From the NCBI RefSeq assembly GCF_024494725.1, contig NZ_JANHDK010000003.1:391325-455324 (forward strand): a stretch of DNA of 64,000 nucleotides, read 5' to 3'. The notes beneath the pieces are model-generated. The model did no database searches. It was given only the letters and a program-made list of their open reading frames with translations, and was not told the origin of the DNA. The position numbers and the translations under genes were made by a program. This document shows positions 55,201 to 62,704 of the stretch, one piece after another (the stretch's first letter is position 1; the number at the start of each line of letters is the position of its first letter). The DNA comes from Haloplanus ruber. Lineage in GTDB: Archaea > Halobacteriota > Halobacteria > Halobacteriales > Haloferacaceae.

Positions 55201-56544
55201 TTACTGCTCGTCACGGGATCGGAGCAGTTCGCCGGCGCGTTCGGGGTTCGGAACGAACGCGATTGACGATCTTGGCTCCCGCGCGGACTCGCCGTTCTCG
55301 GGGTCCGAAATCCGATCGAAAAACACCGTTCCGGCGTCCAGCCAAAGCGGACTTCCGAAGAGTCCGCGCTCGACCGAGACGTTCCGGACGCGGTCGTACG
55401 ACACCGACCACTGTGGCCGGCCGAGGTATCGGTCGTACGCGACCATCCCGGACTGGTGAAATTCGTACTTGACGCCACCGAGCGCCAACAGCATGTGTAT
55501 CGCACTCACTGTCGAGAGAGCGCCAACTACGCCGAGAGAAATAGCGGCTAGAGCCGCGGACACGACGACGGCGCCGTCCAACAGGGCGAGAACGGCGACG
55601 ACCAGGATCCCCGCTGCCCCCACCCGAATCGTGAACTGTCTCCAGTGACCGAACTGGTTGTCGACGACACCACCCGTCGTCATCGCATTTACCACCCCTG
55701 CAGCGAGAATCGACGCGCGAACCGGCACCATCGTCTCTCGCGGTTCTCCCTCTGGAACCGACGGCAGAGACACGTCTCGCTTCGTTGCAGGCTCCGACCG
55801 ACCCTGGGACGCCGCTCCGTCGTCGGACTCGGACATCGCATCCGTCCCCTCGTCGTCGGGTCGAGCACGCGACGCGTACCAACCGTACGCGAGACGCGAC
55901 ACGATCACCACGGACGCGGAGACCATCATCCCGGCGCGTGTGATCTCCGGACCCTCCTGTGAGAGGGTCGAGAGCGTCCACTTCGAGGCGAGCCACAACA
56001 ATCCACCGTAGACGGCGAACGCCAGCATCCGTTTTCGGGGGGTGACCGCGGAGGCGGGGTTGATCTCGTGTCCCCCCGAGTCCACGTACGCCTTCAGCGC
56101 CAGCCACGATTTCGTCGCCGCTGCGACGAGTCCGCCGCCGAGTACAAGCGGTGTAGCCGGGGATCCCCACAGCTCCCCGGGGACGTAGACGGCCGCGACG
56201 TACGCCGTCGTCGCAGCCGAAAGGACCAGTATGAACACTGCTCCCGAAACTCCGGCGGCGTTTCGCAGGTAGACTCCCGGAAGGCGGTCGGTAACCGTGA
56301 TCGATCCGCGTTTGTGGGCGAGGAGGCGGAACGGGCGCTGAAAGAGGGTCGACCGATCATCCGTTACGGGCCGTGAGAGCAACTGTTGTGCCATCGTCCG
56401 GAGTGTCAGAAAGAGCAGGTCGATCCAGTACAGGACGGCGACGGCTATCAGGGAAAGGTGCCCGTACAGCAGGACGATTGCTGTGGCGACGGTCTCGACG
56501 CAAACTGAGCCCAGGAGTATCCGGCGATCACCGATCAGACGCAT
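55201..56544 (-). CDS. DUF6498-like multi-pass membrane protein
   Basis: A 447-residue membrane protein. The N-terminal half has helices around 'LLYGHLSLIAVAVLYWIDLLFLTLRTM', typical of DUF6498. A hydrophilic acidic loop at about residues 225-275 separates it from two more helices and a beta-rich, PH-like cytosolic C-terminal domain. Base composition is somewhat less G+C-rich than the neighbours. The ATG at 56544 is chosen; a start at 56640 adds a basic leader. Function unknown. Confidence 0.7.
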   Translation of the reverse strand: MRLIGDRRILLGSVCVETVATAIVLLYGHLSLIAVAVLYWIDLLFLTLRTMAQQLLSRPVTDDRSTLFQRPFRLLAHKRGSITVTDRLPGVYLRNAAGVSGAVFILVLSAATTAYVAAVYVPGELWGSPATPLVLGGGLVAAATKSWLALKAYVDSGGHEINPASAVTPRKRMLAFAVYGGLLWLASKWTLSTLSQEGPEITRAGMMVSASVVIVSRLAYGWYASRARPDDEGTDAMSESDDGAASQGRSEPATKRDVSLPSVPEGEPRETMVPVRASILAAGVVNAMTTGGVVDNQFGHWRQFTIRVGAAGILVVAVLALLDGAVVVSAALAAISLGVVGALSTVSAIHMLLALGGVKYEFHQSGMVAYDRYLGRPQWSVSYDRVRNVSVERGLFGSPLWLDAGTVFFDRISDPENGESAREPRSSIAFVPNPERAGELLRSRDEQ

Positions 56545-57056
56545 GGTGTCCGTGATTCGAAACGCTCGAAATCGCGTACAGATCCGCTTTGGGTGGCGGC
56601 GTGTGGGTCGACCGTACCGCTCGATGTCGGGCGAACGCACGAGCGCGTAGCGGTGCCGTTACTCGACTGCGCACCGAGGGACGCTACCGGTGACGGATGC
56701 ACGTCTCGCACAGCCAACTACAACTCGACGACATAGGATAAGTGCAGGGGCGTCTCTCGCTCTCCGAAACGCGGCATCACCCGATTGATCGAACCACCGC
56801 GGCGTCCCGTCTCAGTTCGGCGCCGGTCTCTCGTGCGGAAACAGGGGCCTGCCTATAAGAAGCAACGAGAATACTCACGTCTTCGGGCGCGGGATGCTAT
56901 CAACTCGCCGTATCGCGGAGATGTCCGAAGACGTCGGTCATCCCGATGGCGATCAGGAACGTCTGTTTGCTATCGTCACATGTGATTTATCGTTCCGTGC
57001 CCGACGACACACACGAACGGCACGGATTTATCCACCTTGGCCTCCGAGGGTGGCGT
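56545..57056. other. 512-base intergenic region
   Basis: No convincing gene on either strand; the short frames present are arginine-rich and lack a start context. It holds the upstream regions of the DUF6498-like gene (minus) and ubaA (plus). Confidence 0.5.
57020..57034 (+). promoter_or_regulatory. ubaA promoter
   Basis: TTTATC at 57027-57032 lies 25 bases before the ubaA ATG at 57057, the standard spacing for a leaderless haloarchaeal transcript. Confidence 0.5.
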
Positions 57057-57875
57057 ATGAGTGGGCTCTCGCTCGATGCCACGCAGTTGGACCGGTACTC
57101 GCGGCACATCATCATGGACGAGGTCGGCCCCGAGGGACAGAAGCGACTGTTGGAGTCGAGCGCGCTCGTCATCGGCGCCGGCGGACTCGGCGCGCCCGTC
57201 ATCCAGTATCTCGCGGCCGCGGGCGTCGGCCACATCGGCGTCGTCGACGACGACGTGGTCGAGCGCTCGAACCTCCAGCGGCAGGTGATCCACGGCGACG
57301 CCGACGTGGGCCGTCCGAAAGTCGACAGCGCGAAGGACTTCGTCACGACGCTCAACCCCGACGTCGACGTCGACACCCACCAGACGCGTCTCGGTCGCTC
57401 GAACGCGGACCTGATCGAGGGCTACGACGTGGTCGTCGACGCCTCCGACAACTTCCCGACGCGCTATCTCGTCAACGACACCGCTCGGCTCGCCGGCATT
57501 CCCGTCTCCCACGGCGCTATCTACAAGTTCGAGGGACAGGTGACGACCCTCCACCCCGACGGTCCCTGTTATCGGTGCCTCTTCCGCGAAGCGCCCGAAC
57601 CGGGAACGGTCCCCGACTGTGCCACTACGGGTGTCCTCGGCGTCCTTCCGGGAACCGTGGGCTGTATCCAAGCGACCGAGGCCGTGAAGCTCTTGCTCGA
57701 TGCCGGCGACCCGCTGGTCGGTCGAATGCTCTTCTACGACGCGATGGACATGACCTTCGACACCGTTCCCTACGCCGAGGACCCCGACTGTCCGGTGTGT
57801 GGCGACGACCCCATCGACTCAATCGAAGACGTGGAGTACGCTGACAGCTGTGGCATCGGCGCCGGCGCCGACTGA
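57057..57875 (+). CDS. ubaA: UbaA, E1-like SAMP/MoaD-activating enzyme (ThiF/MoeB family)
   Basis: A 272-residue adenylating enzyme. 'RYSRHIIMDEVGPEGQKRLLES', the ATP-binding 'VIGAGGLGAPVIQYLAAAGVG', 'DVVERSNLQRQ', 'DASDNFPTRYLVND', the catalytic Cys in 'VPDCATTGVLGVLPG' and zinc Cys pairs (CYRC, CPVC) are present. In haloarchaea a single E1, UbaA, activates SAMPs for protein modification, tRNA thiolation (with NcsA, also in this window) and molybdopterin synthesis. The ATG at 57057 agrees with the promoter. Confidence 0.94.
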   Translation: MSGLSLDATQLDRYSRHIIMDEVGPEGQKRLLESSALVIGAGGLGAPVIQYLAAAGVGHIGVVDDDVVERSNLQRQVIHGDADVGRPKVDSAKDFVTTLNPDVDVDTHQTRLGRSNADLIEGYDVVVDASDNFPTRYLVNDTARLAGIPVSHGAIYKFEGQVTTLHPDGPCYRCLFREAPEPGTVPDCATTGVLGVLPGTVGCIQATEAVKLLLDAGDPLVGRMLFYDAMDMTFDTVPYAEDPDCPVCGDDPIDSIEDVEYADSCGIGAGAD

Positions 57876-57955
57876 GTCCGGGCACGTCGGCGACCCGACT
57901 GTGCGGGCGACCCGAACGAAATCCTTTAGCGCCCGCGCGGAGCAAGTAGGTGTAC

Positions 57956-58028
57956 GGGACCGTGGGTTAGCTTGGTATACTTCGGGCCTTGGGTGCCCGT
58001 GACCCCGGTTCGAATCCGGGCGGTCCCA
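57956..58028 (+). tRNA. tRNA-Pro (UGG)
   Basis: A full cloverleaf: acceptor GGGACCG (57956-57962) pairs with CGGTCCC (58021-58027), with A as discriminator. The anticodon stem CGGGC/GCCCG encloses CTTGGGT with anticodon TGG. The T-arm is CCCGG-TTCGAAT-CCGGG. CCA is not encoded and no intron is seen. A virus-like element starts immediately after its 3' end, the usual integration site for archaeal integrases. Confidence 0.95.
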
Positions 58029-58091
58029 TACCGTTATCCCGGCGAAACACCAGACGGCGAGCACCCGCTTAAGTCAGCGAGGTGAGCGGCC

Positions 58092-58217
58092 GTGAGCCGG
58101 AGCGAACGGCTCTCCGACGCCTACCCGCCCGCGGTCTGCTACTACTGTGGCCTGCCGATCCCCCGTGACGGACGCGAAGACTGTCCGGCGCGGCGCGACG
58201 GGAGGTGCCGGCCATGA
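58092..58217 (+). CDS. Small zinc-finger protein, first gene of integrated element
   Basis: A 41-residue frame starting with GTG, with Cys pairs in 'VCYYCGLP' and two later Cys residues ('DCPARRDGRC') that could complete a zinc site. It overlaps the next gene by four bases (ATGA), which supports translation. Short Cys-rich proteins of this kind abound in haloarchaeal viruses and plasmids. Confidence 0.55.
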   Translation: MSRSERLSDAYPPAVCYYCGLPIPRDGREDCPARRDGRCRP

Positions 58218-58414
58218 CGCTTGTCTGCGAGTGCGGGTCACCGGAGATCGAGATCGTCGACGCGACGTATCCTGAGGACGCCGACGGCCGGCCGACCGGC
58301 ACGGCCCACGAGCGATACGAGTGCCAGCAGTGTGGCCGGACAGGCGGCTTCGCGTTCGGCGGCGGCGTCGAGCGGACAAGCGGCTGTGTCACCACTCGGG
58401 AGGCCCTGCGATGA
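58214..58414 (+). CDS. Small zinc-ribbon protein
   Basis: A 66-residue protein with CECG near the N-terminus and CQQCG at about residue 38-42, forming a zinc ribbon. Four-base overlaps at both ends mark it as part of one operon. Probable nucleic-acid- or protein-binding factor of the element; no specific function. Confidence 0.7.
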   Translation: MTLVCECGSPEIEIVDATYPEDADGRPTGTAHERYECQQCGRTGGFAFGGGVERTSGCVTTREALR

Positions 58415-58770
58415 GTACCGAACGAGTCGGTGGCTACCCGGAAGTCGAGTTACCCGATGATTTCGGCGACTCGACGAGCTGGCAGCGCGCCTGCGACGAG
58501 GAGACGCGCATCGAGCCGATCAACCGCGCCGAGTGGATGGTCCGCGTCGGCGACGGTGACCGTCACCGCGTCGTGTTCGGGACGCGCTCGGGCACGCCGG
58601 TCGGTGAGTGCGACTGCCAGGGCTACACGTACAACGAGTGGTGTGCCCACCTCGCCGCGATGATGCTCGCCTACGTCCGCGAGGAGATCGTCGTCGCCGA
58701 CCTCGACGCCGATCCTGACGAGGAACTGGCGATGCTGTGGCGCAAGTACCGCCAGGGAGGTGAAGCATGA
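58411..58770 (+). CDS. SWIM zinc-finger protein
   Basis: A 119-residue protein with a SWIM-type zinc finger: C-x-C followed by C-x-H in 'GECDCQGYTYNEWCAHLAAM'. The N-terminal half gives strands 'WMVRVGDGDRHRVVFG'. SWIM domains bind DNA or proteins and are frequent in archaeal mobile elements. Overlaps the genes on both sides by four bases. Confidence 0.78.
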   Translation: MSTERVGGYPEVELPDDFGDSTSWQRACDEETRIEPINRAEWMVRVGDGDRHRVVFGTRSGTPVGECDCQGYTYNEWCAHLAAMMLAYVREEIVVADLDADPDEELAMLWRKYRQGGEA

Positions 58771-59075
58771 CTCGCCCGAGTCCGACGTCGAGCCGACGCC
58801 GCGCTCACCACCGAGACCGAGCCCCCGAGTGTCCGACCTGTGAGACCAACCTGTTCGTCGGCGCCGACCGCGGTCGGGACGGTGAGCGACGGTGTCATCA
58901 CTGCGGATGGTCCACCACCATCGACGACGCCGTCGAAGAGGGCGAGGAGTCGCGCGCACACGCCCCCGCACGCGAGTCCGCTCCGCACACATCCCCACCC
59001 CCCTTGCATACGGACTCCTCATCGCCACGCCGTCTGGGTATTCACGGCGTATGCAAACCGGGGGCGAGTGAATAA
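58767..59075 (+). CDS. Zinc-ribbon protein with disordered tail
   Basis: A 102-residue protein: basic N-terminus, a zinc ribbon (CPTC...CHHCG, about residues 22-47), an acidic stretch and a Pro/Ser/His-rich disordered tail. The tail's codon pattern is weak, so the 3' end could be overlong. Overlaps the SWIM gene by four bases; the next gene starts 2 bases downstream. Confidence 0.6.
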   Translation: MTRPSPTSSRRRAHHRDRAPECPTCETNLFVGADRGRDGERRCHHCGWSTTIDDAVEEGEESRAHAPARESAPHTSPPPLHTDSSSPRRLGIHGVCKPGASE

Positions 59076-59076
59076 G

Positions 59077-59490
59077 ATGGCCCGGATGGACCACAACCCG
59101 ACGAGCCGCGTCTCGTTCGGGTGTGACGAGGATGTGATCGACGAGTTCGATGCTATCTGTGACGACGAGGGCGTAAGCCGGAGCAAGCGCCTGCGTGCGC
59201 TCGTCAAGCAGGACGTGGCCCGCCACTCCGACGGCGAGCAGGACAGCATGACGCTGCCAGCCGAGGACCGCCTCACCGACGCGTACCTGACGCTCCTCGA
59301 TGCCGCCGAGCCGCTACACGACGCCGGTCTGCGCGTCTCTCGTGAGACGGCGATGAATCGGCTCTACTCGAACGACACGCCGAAGAACGCGGTAATGGAC
59401 GAACTCATCCGACCGCTGAAGAAACAGGGCTTCGTGAACGTCGATCCCGCCATGTCGCGCGTCTGGATCACCGTTCGGCCGCCCGAATAG
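59077..59490 (+). CDS. Ribbon-helix-helix / winged-helix regulator of the element
   Basis: A 137-residue protein. Residues about 8-45 ('SRVSFGCDEDVIDEFDAICD', then 'SRSKRLRALVKQDV') are a ribbon-helix-helix-type DNA-binding unit. Residues about 60-135 look like a winged helix ('RLYSNDTPKNAVMDELIRPLKKQGFVNVD'). A GTG at 59068 is an alternative start. Last gene of the plus-strand operon; a likely repressor or copy-number regulator. Confidence 0.75.
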   Translation: MARMDHNPTSRVSFGCDEDVIDEFDAICDDEGVSRSKRLRALVKQDVARHSDGEQDSMTLPAEDRLTDAYLTLLDAAEPLHDAGLRVSRETAMNRLYSNDTPKNAVMDELIRPLKKQGFVNVDPAMSRVWITVRPPE

Positions 59491-59509
59491 CGACTCCTCT
59501 TTTTCCACG
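59491..59509. terminator. T-rich junction between convergent element operons
   Basis: The 19 bases between the two stops contain a CTCTTTTTCC run (T5 at 59500-59504), which could end plus-strand transcripts. No clear stem-loop is present. Confidence 0.35.
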
Positions 59510-59689
59510 TCAGGGAAGGTAGTTGCCGACCAACCACGCCGCGCGCCAGTAGTGCTTTTCCTGCGCGTACTCCGACTCGTCGATCCCGCGATACCCGCAG
59601 TACACACCGTCGACGAGCGCGTGGAACTCGCGGAAGGTCAGGTCCCCAGCGACGGGAAGGCTCACCATCGTATCGGACTCGTCGGTCAT
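59510..59689 (-). CDS. Small soluble protein of the virion-like operon
   Basis: A 59-residue protein (starts MTDESDTMVSLPVAGDLTFR; ends WRAAWLVGNYLP) rich in aromatic residues. No family recognised. Its ATG overlaps the upstream stop by four bases, showing that it belongs to the nine-gene minus-strand operon, of which it is the last gene. Confidence 0.6.
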   Translation of the reverse strand: MTDESDTMVSLPVAGDLTFREFHALVDGVYCGYRGIDESEYAQEKHYWRAAWLVGNYLP

Positions 59690-59874
59690 CGTGGCGGCGC
59701 TCCTTTCTCCAGATCGTCGACCAGGTCATCGGCGACCGTATCCGACCGGATCACTTCGTCGCCGCCGGGATCGTCGAGGACGACCGCGCCCGGTTCGTAG
59801 CGGCGCTGGAGGAGTGGGTCGGGCCACCGGTAGTAGACCGGCACCCGTTCCCACTCGCGGGGTAGCTCACCCAT
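59686..59874 (-). CDS. Small acidic protein of the virion-like operon
   Basis: A 62-residue protein (MGELPREWERVPVYYRWPDP at the start), Pro/aromatic-rich at the N-terminus and acidic after. Overlaps the upstream gene by 8 bases and the downstream gene by four. Function unknown. Confidence 0.6.
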   Translation of the reverse strand: MGELPREWERVPVYYRWPDPLLQRRYEPGAVVLDDPGGDEVIRSDTVADDLVDDLEKGAPPR

Positions 59875-60118
59875 CGTCGCCCTCCTTGTAGATCACCTCG
59901 GGCTTCAGCATCTCGACCGCTTGTTCGTCGACGTCGAGTTCGTGCATCAGTCGGTCGTCGTCGACGTCGTCGCGCCCACGGGCGAGGGCGACCACGCCCG
60001 CCGCGGTCAGTTGCACTCGCGGACGGAGTCGAAAGACGACCATTGCGAGCACCAGGACGAACGTCGCGATGTCGACGGGCGAGCCGACCATGCCGGGGTC
60101 GATGAAGGCAGGGATCAT
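59867..60118 (-). CDS. Small membrane protein of the virion-like operon
   Basis: An 83-residue protein with one N-terminal transmembrane helix (about residues 15-34) followed by an acidic cytosolic or virion-interior tail containing 'VVALARGRDDVDDDRLMHEL'. It starts 10 bases after the preceding gene's stop. Size and topology match small membrane components of haloarchaeal membrane-containing viruses, but no family is recognised. Confidence 0.65.
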   Translation of the reverse strand: MIPAFIDPGMVGSPVDIATFVLVLAMVVFRLRPRVQLTAAGVVALARGRDDVDDDRLMHELDVDEQAVEMLKPEVIYKEGDDG

Positions 60119-60128
60119 ATCGTGGTAG

Positions 60129-60719
60129 TCACCCCGTGGCGCTTGCCCCCAGGGAGGCGTACGGTCGGAGGACGATCAGGCCGAGCAGCAGGGCGCCGAA
60201 GGCGAGGGCGGGGTTGTCGACGGCGGCGCCGATGGGGTCGGAGAGGATCTGGTCGACGGGAACGTCGGCACCGGGGAACAGCCCGGCACCCCGCTCGCCG
60301 CCCTCTGGGGGCTGGGTGGCGCCGCCTGAGCCGACTGTCAGGGGGTAGCGGTCCGACCGGTCGAAGCCGTTTCCTCCGCGGACCTGAACCTCCGCGACGA
60401 CGGCATACTCGCCTGGGTCCGAGATGGACGGCTCGAAGTGGACGGTCGCGTTCGGACCGGCCGCCGTACTCGGTCGCTCGGCGGGGATGCACTCGCCCTT
60501 AGTCTCCTCGTAGACTGTCTCGCCGGTCGCCGTCTCGATGCGGAGCGTCACGTCGGTCATGTGGGCATCGTTCCAAATGCCATCAGAGGGGCACACAGCC
60601 GGCCCCCATCCCGCCGGTCCCGTCGTCTCTTTGTTGTCGATCTTCACGTCGACCGACTGGATGGTGCCCGGCGCCCAGGTATCCGCGAACTCGACGGCCG
60701 TTATCGGGATGTTTGCCAC
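60129..60719 (-). CDS. Beta-sandwich protein with C-terminal membrane anchor
   Basis: A 196-residue protein: an Ig-like beta domain (about residues 1-130, with 'ITAVEFADTWAPGTIQSVDVKI' and 'DPGEYAVVAEVQV' strands and two Cys that could pair), a linker and a C-terminal transmembrane helix (about residues 165-185). The GTG at 60719 follows the upstream stop after one base; a longer frame overlaps that gene and is rejected. A candidate virion surface or capsid-associated protein. Confidence 0.65.
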   Translation of the reverse strand: MANIPITAVEFADTWAPGTIQSVDVKIDNKETTGPAGWGPAVCPSDGIWNDAHMTDVTLRIETATGETVYEETKGECIPAERPSTAAGPNATVHFEPSISDPGEYAVVAEVQVRGGNGFDRSDRYPLTVGSGGATQPPEGGERGAGLFPGADVPVDQILSDPIGAAVDNPALAFGALLLGLIVLRPYASLGASATG

Positions 60720-60720
60720 G

Positions 60721-61200
60721 CTACCACAACCTCCCGACCCACTCGTCTGTCGAGCCGGCGGCGTGATCGGCGGCGCCAGCGACGTCGGACCAGTCGATGT
60801 CGACCAGGCCCGTGTCGCCGACGTCGGTCGTACCGCCCGTGGTCGTGTCTCCTGGGGACGCTCCGCCGGTCGAGTCGTCCGTGCCCGCGTCGCCGCCGGC
60901 CGGATCGCTCCCGGTCGCTCCGCCGTAATCGTAGTCACCAGTGTCGCCAGCTGCCGTGTCGTCATCCATGCCGGCCTCCCACCACGTCACTTCGTCTTCC
61001 GGCCCGGTCGTCCCGCCGGCCGGGTTCGTCTCCTCATCAGACTCGTCGGAGTTGTTCGGCTCCGAATCAGACTGGCCGAAGTCGGCCGGAAGCGAGAGAT
61101 TGGTGTCGCCGCTGGAGGACGAGACGAAGGCGGCGATCATGCCGAGCAGCGAGACGACCGCGACGATCTCGGTCGCGTCGACGTCGTTGAGCAGGGTCAT
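60721..61200 (-). CDS. Acidic low-complexity protein with N-terminal membrane helix
   Basis: A 159-residue protein. The N-terminus (MTLLNDVDATEIVAVVSLLG onward) is one transmembrane helix (about residues 10-28). The rest is disordered and rich in Asp, Gly, Ser and Thr with very few basic residues. It overlaps the upstream gene by four bases. A stalk- or tether-like virion component is a reasonable guess. Confidence 0.65.
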   Translation of the reverse strand: MTLLNDVDATEIVAVVSLLGMIAAFVSSSSGDTNLSLPADFGQSDSEPNNSDESDEETNPAGGTTGPEDEVTWWEAGMDDDTAAGDTGDYDYGGATGSDPAGGDAGTDDSTGGASPGDTTTGGTTDVGDTGLVDIDWSDVAGAADHAAGSTDEWVGRLW

Positions 61201-61937
61201 CGGTTCATCACCATGTACCCTGCTCCGATGAGCGCTAGCGCTCCGAGCGCGATGCCTGCGTCGCCGAGGCCGGACGAGGACCCGCGTTGACTGGGGTCTT
61301 CCCCCGGCGCTCCCGACTCGCCGCCGGGACCGCGGCTTACCGCCTCGCCGGTCTCGGGGTCGCGGACCACCGTATCGGCCGGGTTGATCTGGTAGGTCTC
61401 GCCGCCGATGGTGATCTCGCCGCCGAGTCCTTCGGCGGTGTAGCCCTGTCTGCGGAGTGCCGGAGCGAGGACCATCCCACCCTCGTCTCCGGGGACCAGA
61501 CCGGGGACGTCCTCGGCCTCAGTCTCGTTTTCAGGCGCCGACGCTTCCTCGCTGTATCCTTCAGGCTGTGAGCCGGTCGGCGTGGCCCCGCTCACGTCTC
61601 TCACTTCGAAGCGGGCGATGGTCATGTCGCCAACGTCGAGGCGGTACTGTCCCGTCTCCGAGGGGAGGGTCACGTACTGGTAGTACCCGCCGCCCTGGTG
61701 GCGCGGGTAGGTCGCGTGAACGTCGCCGCCCGCGTCGATCACGCGGACCTCTCCGGTCGGCACATCGTCGGTCGGCTGAATGACGATTTCCCCGGTCGAT
61801 TCAGGAGGCACCCACTCGGTCAGCTCCTCTGCCGACCAGATCCCAGACGCGCCGCCTTGGGGAGCACCGCTGTAATAATTCCTCTCCTGACCGTTGTGGG
61901 AGAATTCGACCGTCAGTTCGCCGTCGTATCCCACCAT
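61197..61937 (-). CDS. Beta-rich protein with C-terminal membrane anchor
   Basis: A 246-residue protein. Residues 1-125 form a beta domain ('GELTVEFSHNGQERNYYSGAPQG', 'GYYQYVTLPSETGQYRLDVGD'), possibly a jelly-roll. An acidic linker, a small 'GGEITIGGETYQINPADTVV' domain, a Gly/Ser linker and a C-terminal helix (about residues 225-243) follow. It overlaps both neighbours (four bases downstream, one upstream). A candidate capsid or spike-base protein; not matched to a known family. Confidence 0.65.
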   Translation of the reverse strand: MVGYDGELTVEFSHNGQERNYYSGAPQGGASGIWSAEELTEWVPPESTGEIVIQPTDDVPTGEVRVIDAGGDVHATYPRHQGGGYYQYVTLPSETGQYRLDVGDMTIARFEVRDVSGATPTGSQPEGYSEEASAPENETEAEDVPGLVPGDEGGMVLAPALRRQGYTAEGLGGEITIGGETYQINPADTVVRDPETGEAVSRGPGGESGAPGEDPSQRGSSSGLGDAGIALGALALIGAGYMVMNR

Positions 61938-62548
61938 CAGCTACCGCCCCCCTGAGCAAGCGCAACGCCTCCGAGTAGTGCGACGCCGATGATGACGGCC
62001 CGATTCATTCCGGAACCGTCCTCCGGTGTCGGAGCGGGCTGTGGCTGAGGTTGAGGCTGGGGCTGCGGCTGTGGCTGCGGTTCCCAGACACCAGTGTCGT
62101 CAGGATCGTCGGTTTCGCTGACGGAGTCGTCGCTCGACGAGTCGCTGCTCGACCCGCTCGACGAATCGTCTGTCGAGCCGTTCGACGTCTCACCGGTCGA
62201 TCCTTCGCTCGTCGAGTCACCGCTCGACCCGGCCGATGGGTCGACGCCGAACTCTTCGAGGGCCGTGTTTCGCTCCGAGCGACTGAGCGCGCCCGCCTGG
62301 AAGAGCGAGCGCGCGTGTTGGGCTGACCGGATGTCGAGGCCGCCGACTCTCACGCCGTCGAAAGAAGAACCGCCGGTCGATCCTCCGCCCGACGAGCCGT
62401 CGGACGACGAGGCGCCCAACTGCTCGGCGGCGGACTCGGGGATGATCCCCTGCTCGACGGCCTGCTCGAAGCCGCCCGCGTTGGTGGCGTCGAGGGCCGT
62501 CAGCCGGCCAATGAGTCCCTGATCGATCGCCTGCTCGATGAGGCTCAT
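61937..62548 (-). CDS. Ser/Asp-rich protein with Pro-Gln repeat and C-terminal membrane helix
   Basis: A 203-residue protein. The N-terminal 50 residues have helical repeats ('EQAIDQGLIGRL' and 'EQAVEQGIIPESA'), followed by a short folded segment. A long Ser/Asp/Gly tract leads to seven tandem Pro-Gln units (62036-62080) and a C-terminal transmembrane helix (about residues 183-199). The Pro-Gln rod plus anchor suggests a rigid spacer at a membrane. The ATG at 62548 overlaps the upstream gene's stop. Confidence 0.68.
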   Translation of the reverse strand: MSLIEQAIDQGLIGRLTALDATNAGGFEQAVEQGIIPESAAEQLGASSSDGSSGGGSTGGSSFDGVRVGGLDIRSAQHARSLFQAGALSRSERNTALEEFGVDPSAGSSGDSTSEGSTGETSNGSTDDSSSGSSSDSSSDDSVSETDDPDDTGVWEPQPQPQPQPQPQPQPAPTPEDGSGMNRAVIIGVALLGGVALAQGGGS

Positions 62549-62703
62549 CTGTCGCCCTCCATCATCTCCATGCGGATAGCGACAGCCCACGGCGGTGCGC
62601 CCATCCGGTGCAAAGCCTTGCGCTCGTAGTGCTTTTCTCGGCGCTTCTCGCGCCTGCTTTGTGCGTCTTGCCGTGCCTGTTCGCGTCGTTGTTTTTGATC
62701 CAT
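62545..62703 (-). CDS. Very basic 52-residue protein
   Basis: A short frame rich in Arg, Lys and Gln at its N-terminus (MDQKQRREQARQ) forming one long charged helix, then 'HRMGAPPWAVAIRM'. Its basic character stands out in an acidic proteome and suggests nucleic-acid contact, for example in genome packaging. It starts 1 base after the large protein's stop and overlaps the next gene by four bases. Confidence 0.58.
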   Translation of the reverse strand: MDQKQRREQARQDAQSRREKRREKHYERKALHRMGAPPWAVAIRMEMMEGDR

Positions 62704-62704
62704 G

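Noticed and set aside
55152..55472. 106-codon plus-strand frame overlapping the end of the DUF6498-like gene
   Set aside because: The first 15 residues look natural but the rest is Arg-rich shadow of the opposing gene; could be a gene remnant but is not supportable.
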